In this document: positions 8,792 through 16,619 of the stretch, piece after piece
Numbering within the stretch: position 1 is the first letter of the stretch
How the letters are laid out: every line of letters begins with the position of its first letter
Source of the DNA: RUG572 sp051884915
Lineage (GTDB): Bacteria > Verrucomicrobiota > Kiritimatiellia > RFP12 > UBA1067
Assembly: GCA_051884915.1 (NCBI GenBank)
Contig: JBJEWF010000020.1
Location: 1 to 64,000, forward strand
Direction: 5' to 3'
Length of the DNA: 64,000 bases
Notes under the pieces: model-generated
What the model saw: the letters and a program-made list of their open reading frames with translations, nothing else
The model's database searches: none
What the model was told of the DNA's origin: nothing
Program-made: the position numbers and the translations under genes

Positions 8792-10234
8792 TCAGCCTTC
8801 GACGAGCCGGTATTTCGGCACCAGCGCCTTCATCAGGCACCAGGCGACCAGATACGCGACCGCGCAGCAGCAGAAGACGATCATGTAGCCGGCCGGCTTG
8901 CCCGCGAAACCGCAGAAGGTGAAGGCCGCGCCCTGCGTTTCCGCGTAGGTGAAGAGAGAACCCGCGTACCGGTTGATGATGAACGAACCGACGCCGCCGG
9001 CCATCGCGCCCATGCCCGTCACGGAGGCGATTGTGGACTTCGGGAACATGTCGCCGACCGTCGAGAAGATATTGGCGCTCCACGCCTGGTGGCCGGCCGC
9101 GGCCAGGCCGATCAGCAGGGCCGGGAACCACACCGAGATGCCGGCCAGCGGCTGCGTCACGAGCGCCGCCAGCGGGAAGAACGCGAAAATCAGCATCGCG
9201 CGCATGCGGCCCTCGTAGGGGTTCATGCCGTACTTCTCGATGAACACCGTGGGCAGCTTGCAGCCATAGACCGAAACGACCGTCACGATGAGATAGAGCG
9301 TGAAAATCAGCACCTGGCCCATGCCGGTCGTCGGACCATGGCCCTGTTCCTTGAAATAGGCCGGCGCCCAGAAGAGGTAGAACCACCACACGCCGTCCGT
9401 GAAGAACTTGCCGACGATGAAACTCCAGGTCTGGCGGTAGGTGAAGCATTTGAAGAAGGAAATCGGCTTCTCCTCCCGGACCGCCGCGACCTGCGCCGCC
9501 GGCTCGGCCGGCTCGTCCTGCGCGACGTACGCGCGCTCGGCCGCGTCCATGAACCGCGACTCGTTCGGCTTCGCATAGAGTCCCTGCCAGAAGAACATCC
9601 AGACGAAGCCCGCGCCGCCGATGATGATGAACGCCATCTCCCAGCCGCACCACTTGGCGAGCAGCGGAATCGTGAGCGGCGCGGCGAGCGCGCCCACCGA
9701 GGCGCCGGAATTGAAGATCGACGTGGCGAACGCGCGGTCCTTCTTCGGGAAGTATTCCGCCGTCACCTTGATGGCGGCCGGAAAGTTCCCCGCCTCGCCG
9801 ATCGCGAGCACGGCGCGGCACGCGAGGAAGAGCCACACGGAGACGCCCGCGACGGCGGAGGCGACGGCGCTGCCGGACTGGACGGCGCGGAGGGCCGAGA
9901 CGGAGTCGACGCCGTCGACGAACCAGCAGGTCGCGATGCCGCAGGCGGCGTGGAGACAGGCGCCCAGAGACCACACGAAGATCGCCCAGAGATAGCCCTT
10001 TTTCGTGCCCATCCAGTCCACGAACTTGCCGGCGAAGAGGCAGGCCGTCGCGTAGATCAGGGAGAACCAGGCCGTGATCGTGCCGTAGTCGGCGTCCGTC
10101 CAGTGGAACTCGGGGCGGATGAAGTCCGGGAAGGTCAGGGACAACACCTGCCGGTCAAGATAGTTCACGGTCGTGGCCACGAACAGCAGGGAGCACATCA
10201 CCCAGCGGAATCTCGTCATCTTCGCGTCGCTCAT
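8792..10234 (-). CDS. MFS transporter of the anion:cation symporter (hexuronate/galactonate-like) family
   Basis: This is a 480-residue inner-membrane protein with about 12 hydrophobic spans and the MFS motif after span 2 (GKFVDWMGTKKG). The opening FRWVMCSLLFVATTVNYLDRQVLS is typical of the ACS family (ExuT, DgoT, GudP). Transport of a sugar acid with protons is therefore likely, although the substrate cannot be read from sequence. There is an additional charged cytoplasmic loop in the middle (about residues 225-255). AAGGAAG precedes the ATG. It begins 12 bp after the DtxR-type regulator gene, so regulator, transporter and rpe probably form one unit; sugar-acid degradation would feed the pentose phosphate steps. 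Confidence 0.88.
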   Translation of the reverse strand: MSDAKMTRFRWVMCSLLFVATTVNYLDRQVLSLTFPDFIRPEFHWTDADYGTITAWFSLIYATACLFAGKFVDWMGTKKGYLWAIFVWSLGACLHAACGIATCWFVDGVDSVSALRAVQSGSAVASAVAGVSVWLFLACRAVLAIGEAGNFPAAIKVTAEYFPKKDRAFATSIFNSGASVGALAAPLTIPLLAKWCGWEMAFIIIGGAGFVWMFFWQGLYAKPNESRFMDAAERAYVAQDEPAEPAAQVAAVREEKPISFFKCFTYRQTWSFIVGKFFTDGVWWFYLFWAPAYFKEQGHGPTTGMGQVLIFTLYLIVTVVSVYGCKLPTVFIEKYGMNPYEGRMRAMLIFAFFPLAALVTQPLAGISVWFPALLIGLAAAGHQAWSANIFSTVGDMFPKSTIASVTGMGAMAGGVGSFIINRYAGSLFTYAETQGAAFTFCGFAGKPAGYMIVFCCCAVAYLVAWCLMKALVPKYRLVEG

Positions 10235-10246
10235 CTCGGTTCTTCC

Positions 10247-10618
10247 TTATCTTTTCAGAAAATCGCGGATCCGGTCCATCGTCTGGGCGCTCAGGATGTG
10301 CTCCATCAGACAGGCGTCCTTGTCGGCGATTTCGGGCGTCACGCCCAGCTTTTCCAGAAACCGCCTGAGCAGCGTGTGGCGCCCCAGCACGCTGCTGGCC
10401 ACGCGGCGCCCCTTCACCGTCAGTTCGATGTCGCCATAAGGCTCCTGGGTCACAAGCGCCAGCTTCTTCAATTCGGAGATGGCCTTCACCACGCTTGGCA
10501 TCTTCACGTGCAGCGCGTCCGCGACGTCGCGGACGCGTGCCGTCCCCGTCTCGCGGATGAGAACGTGGATTTCCTCCAGATAGTCTTCAAGGGACTTTGT
10601 CATTTGAATTGGCGGCAT
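10247..10618 (-). CDS. Short DtxR/MntR-family metal-dependent regulator
   Basis: This is a 123-residue protein with a DtxR-type winged helix (SLEDYLEEIHVLIRE...VRDVADALHVKMPSVVKAISELKKLALV) and the metal/dimerisation helix region (GRHTLLRRFLEKLGV...DACLMEHILS). It lacks the SH3-like third domain. Predicted metal ligands include the Asp and Glu of EDYLEE and the C-x2-E-H group; this mixes an MntR-like Asp with a DtxR-like Cys. The start at 10618 (MPPIQMTKSL) is chosen because a -10 element lies only 10 nt upstream; MTKSL at 10603 is the alternative. It is directly upstream of an MFS transporter, so it may control that unit, though a metal-homeostasis role elsewhere is equally possible. Confidence 0.82.
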   Translation of the reverse strand: MPPIQMTKSLEDYLEEIHVLIRETGTARVRDVADALHVKMPSVVKAISELKKLALVTQEPYGDIELTVKGRRVASSVLGRHTLLRRFLEKLGVTPEIADKDACLMEHILSAQTMDRIRDFLKR

Positions 10619-10628
10619 GGCATTTCCC

Positions 10629-10637
10629 ATTCTAACA
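10629..10637 (-). promoter_or_regulatory. Extended -10 promoter for the DtxR-type regulator
   Basis: TGTTAGAAT on the minus strand (TAGAAT at 10634 to 10629), 10 nt before the ATG at 10618. The predicted mRNA has almost no 5' leader. Confidence 0.5.
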
Positions 10638-10721
10638 TAAACGGCCATGATGCGTCTACCAGGAGAACGCGCGAGTTTCGGCGGGCCGCCCCGCGACGGG
10701 CGCCGGCGGCCGCCGCGCATC

Positions 10722-11378
10722 CTACATCACGTACCAGAGGATGCAGAAAAAATGGCAGATGGACGCCGCCAGAACGAAAAGATGCCAAATCGGATGGCTG
10801 TAAGGCAGCCGTTTCCAGAGGTAGAAGACGCATCCCAGCGTGTAGAGCACGCCGCCGAGCACCAGCCACATGGTCCCAAGCCCATGGAGCGAACGGACCA
10901 GCGGCACGATGGCGACGACGGCCACCCAGCCCATCAGGATGTAGGCCAGCGTGGAGACGAGCCGGAAACGGCCCGTCGTCAGCGCCTTGAAAAGGACGCC
11001 CGCCAGAGTCGCCCCCCATTCGATGCCAAAGATGCTCCAGGCCAGTCCCGGATGTCCGGGGCGCAACGTCACGAGGCAGAACGGCGTGTAGCTCCCGGCA
11101 ATCAGAAAATAGATGGCCATGTGATCCATGACATGGAGAACGTCCTTAGCCGGCTTGTAGAAAACCGCATGATAGGCCGACGAAATCGAATAGAGGAGAA
11201 TCATGCTCGCGCCGAAGATGGACGCCGAGACGATTTTCCAGCCCACGTCAACGCCGGAACCAATGGCCTGATAGACCAATAAAGCAATCATGGCCGCACC
11301 AAGGTGCGACCCGACTGCGTGAACGACCGTATTCGCGACTTCCTCGCCGGAAGTCTGTTCGCGATAGAAAAGCGCCAT
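10722..11378 (-). CDS. Hemolysin III family (YqfA/PAQR-like) membrane protein
   Basis: This is a 218-residue inner-membrane protein with about seven spans. It carries the family signatures near the N-terminus (EEVANTVVHAVGSHLG), SSAYHAVF and DHMAIYFLIAGSYTPF, and the conserved C-terminal histidines (SHPIWHLFVLAASICHFF). In the PAQR/hemolysin III superfamily these His, Asp and Ser residues form a zinc site and point to a membrane-lipid hydrolase or homeostasis role; hemolytic activity is not implied. It starts 4 bp after the secG stop and is almost certainly co-transcribed with it. Confidence 0.9.
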   Translation of the reverse strand: MALFYREQTSGEEVANTVVHAVGSHLGAAMIALLVYQAIGSGVDVGWKIVSASIFGASMILLYSISSAYHAVFYKPAKDVLHVMDHMAIYFLIAGSYTPFCLVTLRPGHPGLAWSIFGIEWGATLAGVLFKALTTGRFRLVSTLAYILMGWVAVVAIVPLVRSLHGLGTMWLVLGGVLYTLGCVFYLWKRLPYSHPIWHLFVLAASICHFFCILWYVM

Positions 11379-11382
11379 GCTC

Positions 11383-11952
11383 TTACTTCGCCGCCGGAGC
11401 GGGCGCCGCCGGCTTGGCCGGGGCAGGAGCCGCGGGTTTGGCCGGAGCCGGGGCCGCCGCCGGAGCGGGAGCAGCAGGTTTGGCCGGAGCGGGAGCCGCC
11501 GCCGGAGCGGGGGCCGCGGGTTTGGCCGGAGCCGGAGCCGCCGCCGGGGCAGGGGCCGTAGGTTTAGCCGGGGCAGGGGTCGCCGCCGGAGCGGGGGCCG
11601 CAGGTTTGGCCGGAGCCGGAGCCGCCGCCGGAGCGGGGGCCGCGGGCAGTTCCGGCATCTGCGGCAACTGTTGCTGGACGGGAGCGGCCGCCTCGTCCGC
11701 CATCAGCGTCTTCGCATGGATGGTCGAGGTGAAACGGGCCAGAATCAGCGTGTTCACGAGGAAGATGGCACCCAGCCAGGCCGTGGCCTTGATGAGCACG
11801 TTGCCGGCATCCGCGCCGAACACGGCCTCGCTCATGCCGCCGGCGATGCCGCCCAGGCCGCCTTCTTTCGGCTTCTGAAGCATCACCACGAGGCCCAGGA
11901 GCAGGCACACGATCACTTCAACGACATAGAGGAATCCAATCAGGATGTTCAT
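11383..11952 (-). CDS. secG: SecG translocase subunit with a long Ala/Pro/Lys repeat tail
   Basis: This is a small subunit of the SecYEG protein export channel. Residues 1-80 are ordinary SecG: a first membrane span (about 3-24), the cytoplasmic GGLGGIAGG...FGADAGNVL segment, and a second span (about 53-72). A standard SecG ends near here. This protein continues for about 110 more residues, of which roughly 105-189 consist of Ala, Pro and Lys in a 14-residue repeat. The KP pairs sit at residues 117, 131, 145, 159, 173 and 181. A GGAAGG Shine-Dalgarno lies 9 nt before the ATG. The gene lies between hisI and the hemolysin III gene. The tail's role is unknown; it would be exposed in the cell envelope or cytoplasm depending on topology. 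Confidence 0.88.
   Translation of the reverse strand: MNILIGFLYVVEVIVCLLLGLVVMLQKPKEGGLGGIAGGMSEAVFGADAGNVLIKATAWLGAIFLVNTLILARFTSTIHAKTLMADEAAAPVQQQLPQMPELPAAPAPAAAPAPAKPAAPAPAATPAPAKPTAPAPAAAPAPAKPAAPAPAAAPAPAKPAAPAPAAAPAPAKPAAPAPAKPAAPAPAAK
11386..11643 (-). repeat. Tandem 42-bp repeats encoding the SecG tail
   Basis: About five and a half imperfect 42-bp units, each encoding 14 residues of the type APAPAKP plus APAPAA. The frame is kept throughout. Units differ by single substitutions (one reads TP, one PT), so the array is not newly expanded, but it could vary in length between strains. Confidence 0.85.
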
Positions 11953-12018
11953 TTTCTTCTACCTTCCATCTAGTTCTTGGTTGTCCGCTTCGCCCATGCG
12001 TCGCCAGGCGCCCCGACT

Positions 12019-12465
12019 TCAGGGGTCGACAAAAGTCAATTTCAGCGTATCGAGATCGATTTTGCGGTAATAGCAGTTGCGCGGCGCGCCCGCCTGGTTC
12101 TTCGTGTGGCAGATGCCGCCACGGCAGGGGCGCACGACGTACAGCAGGGAATTCTGCTCGCAGTTCACATAGGCTTCAAGCAGATCGAACGTCTCGCCGC
12201 TCGTCTCGCCCTTGAACCACAGCTTGTTGCGGCTCGTCGACCACAGCACGAGTTTCCGCTTGGCGAAGGACTCCTTCATCGCGAATTCATTCGTGTAGGC
12301 CACGAGAATGACTTCCCGCGTATCCGCATTCTGCACCGCCACGGGAATGACGCCCGGATCGCACGACACCGAACCGGCCGCCCGCGTATCCGCGACCTGC
12401 TTGCCGACTTTTTCAAGCTTCGTAAAATCGAGCGTCAGCTCGGAAGATTCTTCTAATTGTCCCAT
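12019..12465 (-). CDS. hisI: Phosphoribosyl-AMP cyclohydrolase-like protein
   Basis: HisI opens the ring of phosphoribosyl-AMP in histidine synthesis. The 148-residue product keeps the family order: ILVAYTNEFAMKES, LVLWSTSRNKLWFKGETSG, then the cysteine region ending GGICHTKN...NCYYRKI. The zinc cysteines are present. The acidic DCDxD segment that normally binds magnesium reads NCEQN here, so two of three acids are amides and one is Glu. The N-terminus has an added 35-residue stretch. The start at 12465 (MGQLEES) follows a -10 element by 10 nt with no Shine-Dalgarno. No other his genes are nearby. It is either a divergent true HisI or a paralogue with a changed metal site. Confidence 0.85.
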   Translation of the reverse strand: MGQLEESSELTLDFTKLEKVGKQVADTRAAGSVSCDPGVIPVAVQNADTREVILVAYTNEFAMKESFAKRKLVLWSTSRNKLWFKGETSGETFDLLEAYVNCEQNSLLYVVRPCRGGICHTKNQAGAPRNCYYRKIDLDTLKLTFVDP

Positions 12466-12475
12466 AGGGTTGGAC

Positions 12476-12484
12476 AGTATAGCA
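12476..12484 (-). promoter_or_regulatory. Extended -10 promoter for hisI
   Basis: TGCTATACT on the minus strand, with TATACT at 12481 to 12476. TTGCGC sits at about -35 with a 16-bp spacer. The ATG is 10 nt downstream, so the leader would be only a few bases long. Confidence 0.6.
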
Positions 12485-12586
12485 TAATTGCCGTTTTGCG
12501 CAAGCGAAAGAATTTCGCGGTTCGATCCCGCCAGCCGTGCCGGCGCCGCCCTGCGCCATTCCGCACGGGACGCTCCGCCCGTCGCG

Positions 12587-13693
12587 TCATCGTCCGTCCG
12601 CCGGCCTCCGGCCTTGGCCGGGGCGCCGTTGGCCGTCGTCGAGGGTCTTGACCAGACGCCTGATGTCCTGGACCTTGTCCTTGGCGCAGACCAGCGTCGC
12701 CGCGGCCGTATGGACGACCACGACATCCGCCAATCCGACAACGGCCGTGAGGTGGTCGCCCTCGGAAACGACAATCGAATCCGCCGTGTCGACCAGCGCC
12801 GTCCGTCCCAGCCGCGTATTGCCCGCGCCGTCCTGCGGGAAGTGGCGGGGAATCGCCAGCCAGGAGCCGACGTCGTCCCAGCGGAATTCGCTCTTCGCCA
12901 TGACGATGTTGCGCACCTTCTCCATCACGGCATAGTCGACGGAAATGCTTCTCAACGCCGGATAGAGTTTCGCCAGGACGGGCGCGACGCGCGTGGACGC
13001 GGCAACCGCCTCGATCAGCGCGGAGAAATCGGGCGCATGGTCCGCAAAGGCCGCCGCCATCGTCTTCGCCTTCCAGATGAACATCCCCGCATTCCAGCAG
13101 AACCGCCCCGACGCCAGGTAGGCCGCGGCGGTTTTCCGATCCGGCTTCTCCACGAAGCGCGCCACCCGGTGGAAGACCGTCTTCGTCTTCAGTCCGATCC
13201 GTTCGGCGCACTCGATATAGCCGAAAGCCGTGGCCGGATAATCCGGCACCAGCCCCATCGTGACGATCGCATCGGTCCGCCGCGCGGCCGCAATCGCATC
13301 GCGGAGCGTCCGCCTGAAGACCCGCGGCGGATCCATCAGCTGGTCGGCCGTCAGGATGCAGCCCACGGCATCCGGCCCGCCGAGTTTCGCGACCAGGCCG
13401 CAGGCGCACGCCACGGCGGCCGCCGTATCGCGCCGGCACGGTTCGCCCACGATGTTGGCGCGGGCCAGCATCGGCAACGCGCGGCGCGTCTGCGGGACCA
13501 GCCTCTTCGCCGTGATCACGAGAACGTTTTCGGGCGGGATCAAGCCTTCAAGCCGGTCGACCGCATGGCGGATCAGCGGCTTCCCGCCGAAGAGCGAGAC
13601 GAACTGCTTCGGCCGGGCCGCCGTCGACATCGGCCAGAACCGTTCGCCATTTCCTCCCGCGAGGATGACCGCGTAGGCGTGGGACATTTTCAT
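12587..13693 (-). CDS. manC: Mannose-1-phosphate guanylyltransferase
   Basis: This enzyme makes GDP-mannose from GTP and mannose 1-phosphate for surface polysaccharides. The 368-residue protein opens with the nucleotidyltransferase signature VILAGGNGERFWPMS and continues with RPKQFVSL. It also has VEKPDRKTAAAYLASGRFCWNAGMFIWKA and the sugar-binding FRWDDVGSW. The isomerase domain found in bifunctional ManC/AlgA is absent, so it is a single-function enzyme. The ATG at 13693 overlaps the rfbB stop as ATGA, which fixes the start and implies translational coupling. The protein ends in a basic, low-complexity tail. Confidence 0.93.
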   Translation of the reverse strand: MKMSHAYAVILAGGNGERFWPMSTAARPKQFVSLFGGKPLIRHAVDRLEGLIPPENVLVITAKRLVPQTRRALPMLARANIVGEPCRRDTAAAVACACGLVAKLGGPDAVGCILTADQLMDPPRVFRRTLRDAIAAARRTDAIVTMGLVPDYPATAFGYIECAERIGLKTKTVFHRVARFVEKPDRKTAAAYLASGRFCWNAGMFIWKAKTMAAAFADHAPDFSALIEAVAASTRVAPVLAKLYPALRSISVDYAVMEKVRNIVMAKSEFRWDDVGSWLAIPRHFPQDGAGNTRLGRTALVDTADSIVVSEGDHLTAVVGLADVVVVHTAAATLVCAKDKVQDIRRLVKTLDDGQRRPGQGRRPADGR

Positions 13694-14799
13694 CTGCCAA
13701 CCCCCAGGCGCCGTCCCGCGTACGTCTTTTCGCGAATGGGCCCCCACCACCATTTGCCGTCCAGATACCACTGGACGGTCTTGCGGATGCCCGTTTCGAA
13801 ATCCTCACGCGGCCGCCAGCCCAATTCGCCCATCAGCTTGGCGGGATCGATGGCATAGCGGAGATCGTGTCCGGGCCGGTCGGCGACGAAGGCGATCAAA
13901 TCCAGATAGGACCCCGAAGCCCGGGGGCGCAACTCGTCCATGATACGGCAGATCGTCTGGACGACTTCGAGATTCGTGCGTTCGTTGTGCCCGCCCACAT
14001 TGTAGGTTTCGCCCGGCACGCCCTTCTCGTTCACCAGCAGCAGCGCGCGGACATGGTCGTCGACATAGAGCCAGTCGCGGACGTTCGCCCCTTTGCCGTA
14101 GACGGGCAGCGGCTTGCCGTCAAGGCAATTGAGAATGACCAGCGGAATCAGCTTCTCCGGGAAATGGTAGGGCCCGTAGTTGTTCGAGCAATTCGTCATC
14201 AGCGTTGGCAGGCCATAGGTGTCATGCCAGGCCCGCACGAGATGGTCGCTCGCCGCCTTCGAAGCCGAATAGGGCGAATGCGGCGCATAGGGCGTCGTCT
14301 CGGTGAAGAAGCCCGTCGCGCCGAGCGAGCCGTAGACTTCATCCGTGCTGACATGCTGGAAGCGGAACGCCGCCCGGCCGGATTCGGGAAGCGTCCGCCA
14401 GTATTTCAGCGCCGCCTGGAGAAGCGTCGCCGTGCCCGTCACGTTCGTCCGGATGAACGCGCCCGGCCCGTCGATCGAGCGGTCGACGTGCGACTCCGCC
14501 GCCAGGTGGAAGACCGTGTCGGGCCTGAAGCCGGCAAAAGCCCGGTCCATCGTCTCCTGCTCGCAGATGTCCGCCTTGAGAAACTTCAGCCGCCCCGGCG
14601 CCGCCAGATCCAGCGCGTCGATCGGCCGGACGTCCCGCAGCGGATCAAGCCCGACTTCCCGCAGCGATTCGGGGACGCCCGCATAGGTCAATTTGTCGAC
14701 GACCAGGATGGTCGCCTCCGTTTCCCTCATCAGCAGACGCACCAGCGCGGATCCGATAAAACCCGCGGCTCCCGTCACCATGCACCGTTTGCCAAACAT
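13690..14799 (-). CDS. rfbB: dTDP-glucose 4,6-dehydratase
   Basis: This enzyme converts dTDP-glucose to dTDP-4-keto-6-deoxyglucose, the entry to rhamnose and other deoxysugars. The 369-residue short-chain dehydrogenase has the NAD-binding TGAAGFIGSALV, HLAAESHVDRS, the catalytic STDEVYG and YSASK (Tyr-x3-Lys), and NNYGPYHFPEKLIPL near the middle. An AAGGGAGG Shine-Dalgarno precedes the ATG. It is placed between plsC and manC. rmlA, rmlC and rmlD are not in the window, so the rest of the dTDP-sugar pathway must be elsewhere. Confidence 0.95.
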   Translation of the reverse strand: MFGKRCMVTGAAGFIGSALVRLLMRETEATILVVDKLTYAGVPESLREVGLDPLRDVRPIDALDLAAPGRLKFLKADICEQETMDRAFAGFRPDTVFHLAAESHVDRSIDGPGAFIRTNVTGTATLLQAALKYWRTLPESGRAAFRFQHVSTDEVYGSLGATGFFTETTPYAPHSPYSASKAASDHLVRAWHDTYGLPTLMTNCSNNYGPYHFPEKLIPLVILNCLDGKPLPVYGKGANVRDWLYVDDHVRALLLVNEKGVPGETYNVGGHNERTNLEVVQTICRIMDELRPRASGSYLDLIAFVADRPGHDLRYAIDPAKLMGELGWRPREDFETGIRKTVQWYLDGKWWWGPIREKTYAGRRLGVGR

Positions 14800-14862
14800 G
14801 CCCCAGATCCTCCCTTGGTTCCGACTTGCCCCGCGCCGCCGACGGGCAGGACGACGTTCAGA

Positions 14863-15693
14863 TCAGCCTTCCGTCGGCAGCCCCCACGCGTCAAGTTTCC
14901 GCCGGATCCAGTCGAAGGAGGCCCCGTGCATCTCCTTGGACGTCCCCTGCAGGACGGGACCGCACGCGACGCGGATGTCCTTGGCCGGATCCACCGGACC
15001 AAAATCCTTCAGCCATCCCTTGCCCCCCGGCCGCGTCGGCTGGATGTCCGTCTTCACGGCAATCGGGACGACGGGCACGCCGGTCTTCTCCGCCAGTTTG
15101 GCGCCAATGGAACTCCAGCCCTTCCGCGCGAAGACGCTCTGGCGCGTCCCCTGCGCGAAAATGAGAAAACTCTCCCCCCGGGCGATCCGCTCCCCGCCGA
15201 CTTTGAAGACGGTCATCAGGTCTTCCCGGGGATTCGTGCGCCCGATCGGGACCAGCCCCATGTGCACCGCCGCGCGCGTCAGGCCCGGCAGATGCGAGAG
15301 CGACGCCTTGACCACGGTGTTGAACGGCCCGTAGGTCAGCAGGAAAAACGGCAGGAGAATCGTCTCCAGCGTCGACATGTGATTCGCAAGATACACCACG
15401 GGCCCCTCGTGGTTCTTCCGGTTCTCCCAGCCCTCCGCCAGAACCTTCGTTCCGTATGCCTCCGCCTTGCGCACCGTTTCAAAGCAGTAATGCGCCCACC
15501 GGTCCGTTGTCAGATAGCCGCACATTTCCGCAATGCCCGTTTTCGGGAAAACGCTCAGGACGCTCCACGTGAACCCCGCCGTCGTCAACCACCCCGGCCG
15601 GCGGGGCCGGACGGCCATCCGTTCCGCCGGCGACGCATACGATCCGGTCCGCAACAGTTCCTCGCGGAACATCTCCAATGTCGTTCTCGTCAT
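14863..15693 (-). CDS. 1-acyl-sn-glycerol-3-phosphate acyltransferase-like protein
   Basis: This is a 276-residue PlsC-family acyltransferase. The catalytic NHMSTLE (H-x4-D/E type) is followed by a substrate-binding loop VPIGRTN and by FAQGTRQS, in place of the usual FPEGTRS. A hydrophobic stretch near residues 35-55 may touch the membrane. GGAAGGAGG lies 5 nt before the ATG. Because the second motif is altered (EGTR to QGTR) the acyl acceptor may not be lysophosphatidate; acylation of another lipid is possible. It sits between a secreted coiled-coil protein and rfbB. Confidence 0.85.
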   Translation of the reverse strand: MTRTTLEMFREELLRTGSYASPAERMAVRPRRPGWLTTAGFTWSVLSVFPKTGIAEMCGYLTTDRWAHYCFETVRKAEAYGTKVLAEGWENRKNHEGPVVYLANHMSTLETILLPFFLLTYGPFNTVVKASLSHLPGLTRAAVHMGLVPIGRTNPREDLMTVFKVGGERIARGESFLIFAQGTRQSVFARKGWSSIGAKLAEKTGVPVVPIAVKTDIQPTRPGGKGWLKDFGPVDPAKDIRVACGPVLQGTSKEMHGASFDWIRRKLDAWGLPTEG

Positions 15694-15719
15694 CTTGTCC
15701 TCCTTCCCGGGTTCCCCGC

Positions 15720-16619
15720 CTACTCCTGCGGCGGTTCGGCCTCCGGCGGCGGCGCGGCGTCCGGCGGCGGTTCGGCTTCCGGCGGCTGGTCCTGCCGCTG
15801 CTGTTCGCGGGCTTCCCGCTGGCGGCGCAATTCCTCCCGGATCTGCAGCAGCGCCTCGCGCTGCTGTTCGCGCTCGGCGGCGGCCTGTTCGCGGGCCTTC
15901 TTCTCCTCGGCCGCGGCGGCCGCCTGGCGGGCCTTCTCTTCGGCCGCGTTCGCTTCGCGCAACTGGCGCCGGGCCCGCAGATTGGCCAACGCCGTCCCCG
16001 GCGCGACGTGTTCGCCGGCGTCCGGACGGCCGTCCCCGCCCGTGCGTTTCGCGGCGGCCGTCCCCGGCGGCGCGCCTCTCCGCTTGGCGCCTTTCGCGTC
16101 GCCGCCCGCCGTTTCGCCCAGTTTCAGCGTGGCCTCGACGCCCTCCCTGTTCACCAGGACAACCGTCATCTCCCGCGCGTCGGCCTCCTTGACCGTCCAG
16201 CCGTCGCGGCTTTCGCCCACCTTCAGATAGTAGTTGGCCGAAGGCTGGCGGGAGGAATCGGTGAACCCCACGGCGATCTTCCCGGAGGGCGTGACGTTCA
16301 GCACCGACACGCGGACGGCGGACACGATCTTCTGCTCTTCCTCCGAACGCTGCTGCTCGTCCATTCCGCCTTCGCCCCCGGCGCCGCCCTTCGGCGCGCT
16401 TCCCGGCGGCGCGTCGGGATTGAACCCGGCCGGTTCCGGCCCGAACGGCATGCGGTCGGTGATGGTCTTGTAGCGCTCGAAGGCGGGATCGGCCGGCGCC
16501 GGCGCGGAGGCGTCCGGCGCGGACTCCCCGGGGCGGGCCGGCGCGGAGGCGTCCGCCGCCGCCGCCCCCGTCATGCAGCAGCATGCGCAAACCGCCAGAT
16601 GGCGAATGAAACCGTTCAT
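15720..16619 (-). CDS. Secreted protein with a charged coiled-coil and Pro/Glu tail, unknown function
   Basis: This is a 299-residue protein not assigned to a family. It has an N-terminal export signal (MNGFIRHLAVCACCCMTGAAAADA), an Ala/Pro linker and a central block (about residues 85-165: KIVSAVRVSVLNVTPSGKIAVGFTD...NYYLKVGESRDGWTVKEADAREMTVVLV). That block resembles the small beta domains of type II secretion or pilus accessory proteins. From about 210 it becomes a highly charged Glu/Arg/Gln coiled coil, ending in PPEAEPPPDAAPPPEAEPPQE. The ATG overlaps the ubiE stop as ATGA, AAGGAG lies upstream, and a sigma70-like promoter sits about 70 bp before it. Given the prepilin peptidase gene just upstream, a pilus/secretion role is a guess. 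Confidence 0.75.
   Translation of the reverse strand: MNGFIRHLAVCACCCMTGAAAADASAPARPGESAPDASAPAPADPAFERYKTITDRMPFGPEPAGFNPDAPPGSAPKGGAGGEGGMDEQQRSEEEQKIVSAVRVSVLNVTPSGKIAVGFTDSSRQPSANYYLKVGESRDGWTVKEADAREMTVVLVNREGVEATLKLGETAGGDAKGAKRRGAPPGTAAAKRTGGDGRPDAGEHVAPGTALANLRARRQLREANAAEEKARQAAAAAEEKKAREQAAAEREQQREALLQIREELRRQREAREQQRQDQPPEAEPPPDAAPPPEAEPPQE

Noticed and set aside
10684..10711. Terminator after the hemolysin III gene
   Set aside because: A 7-bp GGCCGCC/GGCGGCC stem with a 14-nt loop is present, but in DNA this GC-rich such pairs arise easily and no U-tract follows.
11386..11643. Regularly spaced repeats that could look like a CRISPR array
   Set aside because: The repeats are in frame inside secG, have no unique spacers, and encode a simple Ala/Pro/Lys pattern. 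The VVQQP array at 38009-38128 was rejected for the same reason.
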